From Antrihabitans cavernicola (lineage in GTDB: Bacteria; Actinomycetota; Actinomycetes; Mycobacteriales; Mycobacteriaceae): 64,000 bases of DNA. Location: NCBI RefSeq assembly GCF_008297975.1, contig NZ_VLNY01000010.1, positions 1-64,000 on the forward strand. Reading direction: 5' to 3'. Each line of letters opens with the position of its first letter. Position 1 is the stretch's first letter. The position numbers and the translations under genes were made by a program. Positions 57,297-64,000 of the stretch are shown here, in pieces. The notes below the pieces were generated by a model. The model did no database searches. It saw only the letters and a program-made list of their open reading frames with translations, and was not told where the DNA came from.

Positions 57297-59008
57297 GGCC
57301 GTTGGCCGCCAATCCCGATGTGATCCGGATCGGCAACTGTTCCGGCTTCTACGGCGACCGCCTCAGCGCAATGCGCGAGATGCTCGAGGGCGGCGACCTC
57401 GACGTGTTGACCGGCGACTACCTCGCCGAATTGACCATGCTGATCCTGGGCAGAGACCGGATGAAGGATGCGAGCCTCGGGTACGCGAAAACCTTTGTAC
57501 GGCAATTGGAAGACTGCCTTGAATTGGCTGTCGACAAGGGCGTTCGCATCGTCGTCAACGCCGGGGGACTCAATCCTGCGGGCCTGACAGACAAGCTCCG
57601 TACGCTCGCGGACACCATGGGCGTCGCGGCCACCTTCGCACATGTCGAAGGCGACGATCTCGCGCCGCGCGCAGGGGAGCTGAACCTCGGTACACCGCTC
57701 ACCGCCAATGCCTACCTGGGCGCGTGGGGAATCGTCGAGTGCCTGCAGGCCGATGCCGACGTCGTTGTCACCGGGCGTGTCACGGACGCGTCGGTGATCG
57801 TCGGGCCGGCCGCTGCCCACTTCGGTTGGAGCCGCACCGATTACGACCAGCTGGCAGGCGCCGTCGCAGCAGGTCACATCATCGAATGCGGAACACAGGC
57901 GACCGGCGGCAACTATTCGTTCTTCACCGAGATCGCCGATCTGTCGCGGCCAGGCTTCCCGATCGCCGAGATTCGACGCGACGGCAGCTCAATCATCACC
58001 AAGCACGCGGGCACCGGCGGTGCCGTCAGCGTCGGCACTGTGACAGCGCAGCTGATGTACGAAATTCAGGGCGCCCGCTACGCCGGACCCGACGTGACGA
58101 CTCGGATCGACTCGGTGGCGCTAAAGCAGGAGGCACCCGACCGGGTCCTCGTCAGCGGAGTTCGGGGCGAAGCGCCGCCGCCGCAGTTGAAGGTCTCGCT
58201 CAACACCCTCGGCGGATTTCGAAACGAGATGACGTTCGTCATCACCGGACTCGACATCGAAGCGAAAGCCGAACTGGCACAGAAGCAGATGGAGTCCTGG
58301 CTCCCGGTCCGGCCTGCCGAGTTGTCGTGGACGCTGTCCCGCACCGACCGCCCCGACGCGGAGACCGAAGAGCAGGCAAGCGCGCTGCTCCGCTGCGTGG
58401 TGCGCGATCCGGATCCCAACAAGGTCGGTCGCGCTTTCTCCAACGTGGCAGTCGAATTGGCGCTCGCGAGCTACCCGGGTACCACCTTCACGTCGATGCC
58501 CGGAAACGGCTCGCCCTACGGCGTGTTCACCGCGGGCTATGTCGATGCGGGCGAAGTGCCGCACGTTGCTGTGCTTGCCGACGGCACGCGCGTCTCGGTG
58601 CCCCCAGCCGCCGACACGTTGCAACTCGAGGAGGTCGACGAACCCACGCTGCCGACGCCGATCGACAGTCGGAGCACGCGGCATGCATCGCTCGGCGCAG
58701 TTGCCGCAGCGCGAAGCGGCGACAAGGGCGGTAACGCGAACGTCGGAGTCTGGGTGCGTTCCGACGAGGAGTGGCAATGGCTCGCGCACGCGCTCACCGT
58801 GGATCAGCTTCGGATGATGCTGCCCGAGACCGCGCACCTCACCATCACCAGAACCGTGTTACCCAAGCTGCGCGCCCTCAATTTCGTGATCGAAGGAATT
58901 CTCGGTAAAGGCGTTGCCTACCAAGCTCGTTTCGATCCACAAGCCAAAGGCCTCGCCGAATGGCTTCGCTCGCGCCACCTGGACATCCCCGAGGAGTTTC
59001 TCGTATGA
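57293..59008 (+). CDS. atuA: AtuA family protein (acyclic terpene utilisation, DUF1446)
   Basis: The 571-residue protein has the DUF1446 domain (about 1-440), with VIRIGNCSGFYGDRLSAMRE at the start, VVTGRVTDASVIVGPAA and HAGTGGAVSVGTVTAQLMYE. The C-terminal AtuA ferredoxin-fold-like domain (about 455-570) contains AAARSGDKGGNANVGVW. In Pseudomonas, AtuA is needed for growth on citronellol and geraniol but its reaction is unknown. Here it sits between the TIGR03084 gene and the carboxylase genes, with 4-bp overlaps on both sides. Confidence 0.92.
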   Translation: MRPLAANPDVIRIGNCSGFYGDRLSAMREMLEGGDLDVLTGDYLAELTMLILGRDRMKDASLGYAKTFVRQLEDCLELAVDKGVRIVVNAGGLNPAGLTDKLRTLADTMGVAATFAHVEGDDLAPRAGELNLGTPLTANAYLGAWGIVECLQADADVVVTGRVTDASVIVGPAAAHFGWSRTDYDQLAGAVAAGHIIECGTQATGGNYSFFTEIADLSRPGFPIAEIRRDGSSIITKHAGTGGAVSVGTVTAQLMYEIQGARYAGPDVTTRIDSVALKQEAPDRVLVSGVRGEAPPPQLKVSLNTLGGFRNEMTFVITGLDIEAKAELAQKQMESWLPVRPAELSWTLSRTDRPDAETEEQASALLRCVVRDPDPNKVGRAFSNVAVELALASYPGTTFTSMPGNGSPYGVFTAGYVDAGEVPHVAVLADGTRVSVPPAADTLQLEEVDEPTLPTPIDSRSTRHASLGAVAAARSGDKGGNANVGVWVRSDEEWQWLAHALTVDQLRMMLPETAHLTITRTVLPKLRALNFVIEGILGKGVAYQARFDPQAKGLAEWLRSRHLDIPEEFLV

Positions 59009-60603
59009 CTGCTTTGAAATCCACGCTCGACCCCACGTCGGCGGAGTTCGCTTCCGCTGTCGAGGCAATGACGACCAAGCTGACCGAAGTCGAAGCGGAG
59101 TTCGCCAAGGCAGCTGCCGGTGGCGGACCCGAGAAGGTGGCACGTCATCGCAAGCGTGGCAAGCTGACCGCCCGAGACCGGATCGAACTGCTCGTCGACG
59201 AGGATTCGCCGTTCCTCGAGCTGTGCGCATTGGCCGCCTGGGGCAGCGACTTTCAGGTCGGCGCCAGCGTGGTTGCGGGCATAGGGGTGGTCGAGGGCGT
59301 CGAATGCATGATCGTCGCCAACGATCCCACCGTCCGTGGCGGCACCAGCAACCCGTGGACGTTGCGTAAGACGTTGCGTATCAACGATATCGTCAAGCAA
59401 AATCGACTGCCGGTGATTTCGCTGGTCGAGTCGGGCGGCGCCGACCTACCGACCCAGAAGGAAGTGTTCGTCCCCGGCGGTCAGATGTTTCGCGACCTCA
59501 CCCGAGCATCCGCTGCCGGAATCCCCACGATCGCAGTAGTTTTCGGTAACTCCACCGCGGGCGGCGCCTACATTCCAGGCATGTCCGACCACGTGGTGAT
59601 GATCAAGGAACGATCCAAGGTGTTCCTCGGCGGACCACCGTTGGTCAAGATGGCAACCGGCGAGGAATCGGACGACGAGTCTCTCGGCGGTGCCGAGATG
59701 CACGCTCGCACCTCCGGTCTCGCGGACTACTTCGCTCAGGACGAACAGGACGCGGTGCGCATCGCTCGGCGTATCGTCGCGAGACTGAACTGGCACAAGG
59801 CAGGTCCGGCGCCGCGTGCCGACGTGATCGATCCGCTCTACAGCGCGGACGAACTCCTCGGCATCGTTCCACCCGACCTCAAGATTCCGTTCGATCCTCG
59901 TGAGGTGATCGCGCGAATCGTCGACGGGTCCGATTTCGACGAGTTCAAGGCGATGTACGGCTCCAGCCTGGTGACCGGGTGGGCTGAGCTCAACGGCTAC
60001 CCGATCGGCATCCTCGCCAATGCCCGCGGCGTGTTGTTCAGTGAAGAAGCGCAGAAGGCAACTCAATTCATCCAGCTGGCAAACCGAGCGAACACACCAT
60101 TGCTGTTCCTGCACAACACAACCGGCTACATGGTCGGTAAGGAGTACGAACAGGGCGGCATCATCAAGCACGGCGCGATGATGATCAACGCGGTGTCGAA
60201 CTCGACGGTCCCACACATCTCCCTGCTGTTGGGTGCGTCCTACGGCGCCGGCCACTACGGGATGTGCGGACGTGCATACGATCCACGCTTCCTGTTCGCT
60301 TGGCCGAGCGCGAAGTCGGCCGTCATGGGCCCCGCCCAGCTCGCTGGCGTCATCTCGATCGTGAGCCGCGCCGCCGCCGAGGCGCGAGGCCTGCCGTTCG
60401 ACGAGGCTGCAGACGCCGCCATGCGGGCCGCCGTGGAGAACCAGATCGAGGCCGAATCACTGCCGATGTTCATGTCCGGCAGGGTCTACGACGACGGCGT
60501 CATCGACCCCCGCGACACCCGCACCGTGTTGGGAATGTGCCTGTCGGCCATCCACAATGCCCCGATCGAAGGCGCCGATCACTTCGGCGTCTTCCGGATG
60601 TGA
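59005..60603 (+). CDS. Acyl-CoA carboxylase carboxyltransferase (beta) subunit
   Basis: The 532-residue protein is a biotin-dependent carboxyltransferase of the methylcrotonyl-/geranyl-CoA carboxylase type. It has SGGADLPTQKEVFVPGGQMF, GNSTAGGAYIPGMSDHVVMI, VFLGGPPLVKMATGEE and ASYGAGHYGMCGRAYDPRFL. GAGGAG lies at 58991-58996, and ATG at 59005 overlaps the AtuA stop. The next gene supplies the biotin carboxylase and BCCP. Whether the substrate is geranyl-CoA, 3-methylcrotonyl-CoA or another branched enoyl-CoA cannot be fixed by eye; AtuA next door favours an Atu-type route. Confidence 0.93.
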   Translation: MTALKSTLDPTSAEFASAVEAMTTKLTEVEAEFAKAAAGGGPEKVARHRKRGKLTARDRIELLVDEDSPFLELCALAAWGSDFQVGASVVAGIGVVEGVECMIVANDPTVRGGTSNPWTLRKTLRINDIVKQNRLPVISLVESGGADLPTQKEVFVPGGQMFRDLTRASAAGIPTIAVVFGNSTAGGAYIPGMSDHVVMIKERSKVFLGGPPLVKMATGEESDDESLGGAEMHARTSGLADYFAQDEQDAVRIARRIVARLNWHKAGPAPRADVIDPLYSADELLGIVPPDLKIPFDPREVIARIVDGSDFDEFKAMYGSSLVTGWAELNGYPIGILANARGVLFSEEAQKATQFIQLANRANTPLLFLHNTTGYMVGKEYEQGGIIKHGAMMINAVSNSTVPHISLLLGASYGAGHYGMCGRAYDPRFLFAWPSAKSAVMGPAQLAGVISIVSRAAAEARGLPFDEAADAAMRAAVENQIEAESLPMFMSGRVYDDGVIDPRDTRTVLGMCLSAIHNAPIEGADHFGVFRM

Positions 60604-60610
60604 GCCCGTC

Positions 60611-62611
60611 ATGATCAGCTCGATACTGGTGGCCAACCGCGGCGAGATCGCCCGCCGCGTTTTCTACACAGCCCGCCGCATGGGTCTCGATACGGTCGCG
60701 GTGTTCTCCGATGCGGACGCTCGATCGCCACACGTCGTGGAAGCCGATGCCGCGATCAGGCTGCCCGGCAACGCGCCCGGCGAGACGTACCTGCGCAGCG
60801 ACCTGCTGCTGTCTGCGGCGGCAGCGGCCGGTGCGGATGCGATCCATCCCGGCTACGGATTCCTTTCGGAGAACGCCGATTTCGCCAAGGCGGTCATCGA
60901 CGCCGGACTGACGTGGATCGGTCCGCCGATCAAGGCGATCGAGCTGATGGGTTCCAAGGTCGAGTCGAAGAAGCTGATGGATGCAGCCGGCGTGCCGGTG
61001 CTCGCCGAGCTTGTCCCCGACTCGGTGACGACGGCGGATCTGCCGGTCCTGATCAAGGCGTCCGCCGGTGGTGGCGGACGCGGCATGCGCGTGGTCCGTT
61101 CGCTGGACGAGCTCACCGAGCAGCTCGAAGGTGCACGCCGCGAAGCCGCGTCCGCATTCGGCGATTCGACGGTGTTCTGCGAGCGCTACCTCGAAACCGG
61201 GCGGCACATCGAAGTACAGGTGATGGCAGATCGGCACGGCACGGTCTGGGCGGTGGGGGAGCGGGAATGTTCCATCCAGCGTCGCCACCAGAAGGTGGTC
61301 GAAGAGGCGCCGTCGCCGTTGGTCGAGCGCATTCCGGCGATGCGCGACCGGCTCTTCGACGCGGCCCGACTCGCCGCGTCGGCGATCGGTTACGAAGGCG
61401 CGGGGACCGTGGAATTCCTCGCCGACGAGAAGGGTGACTTCTTCTTCCTGGAGATGAACACCCGACTTCAGGTCGAGCACCCGGTCACCGAGTGCACCAC
61501 CGGCCTCGACCTGGTGCGGCTGCAGCTGCAGGTCGCCAACGGATATGCGTTGCCAGCCGAACCACCGGCAACGCGGGGCCACTCGATCGAGGTTCGCCTG
61601 TATGCCGAGGACCCCGCCAACGACTGGCAACCGCAGAGCGGCACGGTCGAGCACATCGAGATCCCCGGTACCGTCACCGAATTCGGCATGCTGACCGAGC
61701 CTGGCATTCGCCTCGACAGCGGCGTCGTCGACGGCTCGGTTGTCGGTGTGCACTACGACCCGATGCTTGCCAAGGTGATTTCCTACGCCGATACCCGTGA
61801 CGAAGCGGCGCACCTGCTCGCAACAGCTCTGGCGAAAGCCGAGATTCACGGTCTGGTCACCAACCGCGACCTGCTGGTCCGCATATTGCGGCACGACGCG
61901 TTTCTCGCAGGCGACACCGATACGGCGTTCTTCCAGGCACACGGACTCGATGCGCTGTCGGCACCTCTTGCCGATCCCGACGCCGAGGAATTGTCCGCGA
62001 TCGCTGCGGCGCTCGCCGACGCAGCTCGTAATCGCGCGAGCGCTACGGCGAACGGCAACGTCCCCAGTGGGTGGCGAAACCTCGCCGGTCCGATGCAGAC
62101 CAAGACCTACGGCAGCCGCGAAGTGCGTTACCGCTTCACTCGCGACGGCGTGATCGTCGACGGTCGCGACGACCTGGAACTGGTCTCGTCCGGACCGAAC
62201 CAGGTCACCCTGCGTGTCTCCGGCGAAAATGGCAGCGTGCAAAGGCGATTCGACGTCGCTCGGTACGGCGACCTGGTGTGCATCGACTCGCCGGCCGGTC
62301 CGGTGACGCTCGTTCGGCAGCCGCGATTCGTCGATCCGGCGTCGCAGCTCGCCGCGGGATCGTTGGTCGCTCCGATGCCGGGCACCGTCGTGCGTCTCGG
62401 TGCCGCAGTCGGTGACACGGTCGGGGCCGGTAAGCCCATTCTCTGGCTGGAGGCCATGAAGATGGAGCACACCATTGCCGCACCCGTCGCGGGCCGCATC
62501 ACCGATTTGGCCGTCAGCGTCGGACAGCAGGTGGAAGTCGGCCAAGTACTGGCCATCGTCGAAGACAAAGAGATCTCCGAGAACCCCGAAGAAAGCGAGA
62601 AGTCGGCATGA
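60611..62611 (+). CDS. Biotin carboxylase/BCCP (alpha) subunit of acyl-CoA carboxylase
   Basis: The 666-residue protein has a biotin carboxylase domain (about 1-450; ILVANRGEIARRVF, GYGFLSENADFA, ASAGGGGRGMRVV, MNTRLQVEHPVTE). A BT-type middle region follows, then a C-terminal biotinyl domain (about 590-655) with the biotin-accepting Lys in WLEAMKMEHTI. The length fits the MCC/GCC alpha class rather than the shorter AccA3 type. ATG at 60611 is seven bases after the beta-subunit stop. It ends in an ATGA overlap with the acyl-CoA dehydrogenase. Confidence 0.94.
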   Translation: MISSILVANRGEIARRVFYTARRMGLDTVAVFSDADARSPHVVEADAAIRLPGNAPGETYLRSDLLLSAAAAAGADAIHPGYGFLSENADFAKAVIDAGLTWIGPPIKAIELMGSKVESKKLMDAAGVPVLAELVPDSVTTADLPVLIKASAGGGGRGMRVVRSLDELTEQLEGARREAASAFGDSTVFCERYLETGRHIEVQVMADRHGTVWAVGERECSIQRRHQKVVEEAPSPLVERIPAMRDRLFDAARLAASAIGYEGAGTVEFLADEKGDFFFLEMNTRLQVEHPVTECTTGLDLVRLQLQVANGYALPAEPPATRGHSIEVRLYAEDPANDWQPQSGTVEHIEIPGTVTEFGMLTEPGIRLDSGVVDGSVVGVHYDPMLAKVISYADTRDEAAHLLATALAKAEIHGLVTNRDLLVRILRHDAFLAGDTDTAFFQAHGLDALSAPLADPDAEELSAIAAALADAARNRASATANGNVPSGWRNLAGPMQTKTYGSREVRYRFTRDGVIVDGRDDLELVSSGPNQVTLRVSGENGSVQRRFDVARYGDLVCIDSPAGPVTLVRQPRFVDPASQLAAGSLVAPMPGTVVRLGAAVGDTVGAGKPILWLEAMKMEHTIAAPVAGRITDLAVSVGQQVEVGQVLAIVEDKEISENPEESEKSA

Positions 62612-63768
62612 GCTTCATCGAGACAGACGAGCAGAAGGAACTTCGCGCGGCGGTTGCCAAGGTAGGCGAGCGCTTCAACTTCCTCGACTACGTTCTGCCG
62701 AAAGCACGCACGGGTGAGCCGCTCACCGAATTGTGGAACGAGGCAAGCAAACTCGGTTTTCTCGGGGTGAATCTGCCGGAAGAGTACGGCGGCGGCGGAG
62801 CGGGAATCTACGAACTCGCCCTCGTGCAGGAAGAACTGGCGGCAAAGGGTGCGGGACTCCTGCTGGTCGTCGTGTCGCCGGCGATCTGCGGCACCATCAT
62901 CGGAAAGTACGGCACCGACGAGCAGAAGTCTCACTGGCTGCCGAAGCTGGCGGACGGGTCGTCGATCATGGTGTTCGGCATCACCGAGCCCGATGCCGGT
63001 TCCAACTCCCACCAGATCACCACCACTGCGCGACGAGACGGCGACGACTGGATTCTCAAGGGCCGCAAGGTCTACATCTCGGGGGTCGATCAGGCGGACG
63101 CCGTCCTGATCGTCGCGCGCACCGAGGACTCCAAATCCGGCAAGCTGAAGCCCGCCCTGTTCATCGTGCCGACCGACTCCGAGAACTTCGTCGCACAGCA
63201 GATGGACATGGACATCCTGGAGCCTGATCACCAATTCACGCTCTTCCTCGACGACGTCCGGCTGCCTGCCGACGCGCTCGTCGGAGCAGCCGACGCAGCG
63301 TTGATGCAGCTGTTCGCGGGGCTGAACCCGGAGCGCATTCTGGGCGCAGCCATGGCGATCGGCATGGGCCGCTACGCGATCGACGCGGCGGTGAAGTACG
63401 CCAAGGAACGGCAGGTCTGGAAGACGACGATCGGCGCGCACCAAGGTATTTCGCATCCCTTGGCGCAGGTGAAGATCGAGCTCGAGCTGGCAAAGGTGAT
63501 GATGCAGAAGGCCGCGACGCTCTACGACAGTGGCGACGATTTCGGTGCTGCAGAGGCCGCGAACATGGCGAAATACGCGGCAGCCGAGGCCAGCATCAAG
63601 GCCCTCGACCAAGCCATCCAGACTCACGGTGGTGCAGGGCTGACGAGTGAGTACGGCCTCGCTGCGATGCTGGCGTCCGCACGCATCGCGCGGGTTGCGC
63701 CGGTCAGCCGAGAAATGATCCTCAACTTCGTCGCCCAGCACAGCCTGGGCCTCCCGAAGTCGTACTGA
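62608..63768 (+). CDS. Acyl-CoA dehydrogenase
   Basis: The 386-residue flavoenzyme has the ACAD fold with VFGITEPDAGSNSHQITTTA, WILKGRKVYISG, RILGAAMAIGMGRYAIDAAV and TQSHGGAGL-like QTHGGAGLTSEYGL. By context it would oxidise citronellyl-CoA or a related branched acyl-CoA (AtuD or LiuA role). The C-terminal segment that holds the catalytic Glu as YEGT in many short- and medium-chain ACADs reads RVAPVSREM here. The base is therefore elsewhere, as in the isovaleryl/long-chain subgroup, or is the Glu of SREM. ATG overlaps the preceding stop. Confidence 0.93.
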   Translation: MSFIETDEQKELRAAVAKVGERFNFLDYVLPKARTGEPLTELWNEASKLGFLGVNLPEEYGGGGAGIYELALVQEELAAKGAGLLLVVVSPAICGTIIGKYGTDEQKSHWLPKLADGSSIMVFGITEPDAGSNSHQITTTARRDGDDWILKGRKVYISGVDQADAVLIVARTEDSKSGKLKPALFIVPTDSENFVAQQMDMDILEPDHQFTLFLDDVRLPADALVGAADAALMQLFAGLNPERILGAAMAIGMGRYAIDAAVKYAKERQVWKTTIGAHQGISHPLAQVKIELELAKVMMQKAATLYDSGDDFGAAEAANMAKYAAAEASIKALDQAIQTHGGAGLTSEYGLAAMLASARIARVAPVSREMILNFVAQHSLGLPKSY

Positions 63769-63779
63769 GGCACGCGATC

Positions 63780-64000
63780 ATGACCGATATCTCGACCGCT
63801 CCCTACGTCCGCTACGAGGTCGCAGGCGGATTCGCAACGCTCACCCTGGACTCGCCACACAATCGCAACGCCATCTCGTCTCGCATGGTGGCGGAGTTGG
63901 CTCGGGGTCTTGCCGACGCGGCCGCCGATGCGAACGTGAGAGCGGTGGTGCTCACCCACACCGGCACTACCTTCTGTGCCGGTGCGGATCTGGCGGAGGC
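63780..64000 (+). CDS. Enoyl-CoA hydratase/isomerase family protein, 5' part
   Basis: The visible 73 residues begin MTDISTAPYVRYEVAGGFAT and include TLDSPHNRNAISSRMVAEL, AVVLTHTGTTF and CAGADLAE, the crotonase-fold start with the CoA-binding and oxyanion-loop motif. The frame runs off the right edge. It starts 11 bases after the acyl-CoA dehydrogenase and continues the same operon. The likely step is hydration of the carboxylated enoyl-CoA (AtuE/LiuC role), inferred from order. Confidence 0.9.
   Translation, partial: MTDISTAPYVRYEVAGGFATLTLDSPHNRNAISSRMVAELARGLADAAADANVRAVVLTHTGTTFCAGADLAE

Overview
The window is a high-GC chromosomal segment from a mycolic-acid actinomycete, most likely Rhodococcus or a close relative such as Nocardia or Gordonia. 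The evidence is a near-identical Pup ligase (PafA), RbpA, TatA/TatC, HelY, a polyprenol-phosphate mannose synthase, a DprE2-like reductase, F420-dependent enzyme families and abundant GTG starts with 4-bp stop/start overlaps. From recall, the gene order matches, in reverse, the Mycobacterium tuberculosis block from about Rv2100 down to Rv2049c. It is broken by lineage-specific insertions.

Layout. 1-1650: the end of an IS3-type element abuts a DUF222/HNH gene that has lost its 5' end. 1695-9068: pafA-pafB-pafC-tatA-tatC-helY (pupylation, the PafBC DNA-damage regulator, Tat export, an RNA/DNA helicase). 9126-12483: a DUF4333 membrane protein with 93-bp coding repeats, a 5'-3' exonuclease-family protein, an M24 peptidase and an Rv2074-like F420 enzyme. 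12514-25582: a DprE2-like SDR and the aerobic cobalamin genes cobL, cobK, cobIJ, cobH, cobG and cobN. cobN carries a cobalamin riboswitch, and cobM is missing from its usual place. Unrelated genes interspersed here are a secreted protein, a lipase-like hydrolase, a SanA/YdcF protein and an Rv2061c-like F420 enzyme. 25625-35532: an accessory stretch with an amidase, a TldE/TldD pair, a TauE/SafE transporter, a NarL-type two-component system, a secreted protein, FxsA and a YtcJ-type amidohydrolase. 35522-37937: lnt and ppm1 as separate, overlapping genes.

38275-53836 is the most interesting region. A single 13.5-kb gene encodes a four-module NRPS (C-A-PCP repeated four times, then TE), followed by an MbtH-like protein and a DrrAB-type exporter in one tightly coupled operon. 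Module 1 resembles EntF and carries a complete serine-activation code. Modules 2-4 look like successive copies with nearly identical, unassigned pockets. The whole unit sits between ppm1 and rbpA, which are direct convergent neighbours in M. tuberculosis, so it reads as a biosynthetic island at a conserved junction. No starter-acid, iron-box or tailoring genes are visible, so the product is open.

53901-56383: rbpA, a small zinc-finger protein, a polytopic membrane protein that overlaps it on the opposite strand, a bacterial PH-domain protein and a small coiled-coil protein. 56429-64000: an 18-bp palindrome (likely TetR-type operator) precedes a translationally coupled catabolic operon: DinB/TIGR03084 protein, AtuA, biotin-dependent carboxyltransferase, biotin carboxylase/BCCP, acyl-CoA dehydrogenase and the start of an enoyl-CoA hydratase. 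It looks like an acyclic-terpene or branched-chain acyl-CoA degradation route.

I recognised no tRNA, rRNA or CRISPR array. All calls are from reading the sequence; family assignments and M. tuberculosis comparisons are from memory and were not searched.
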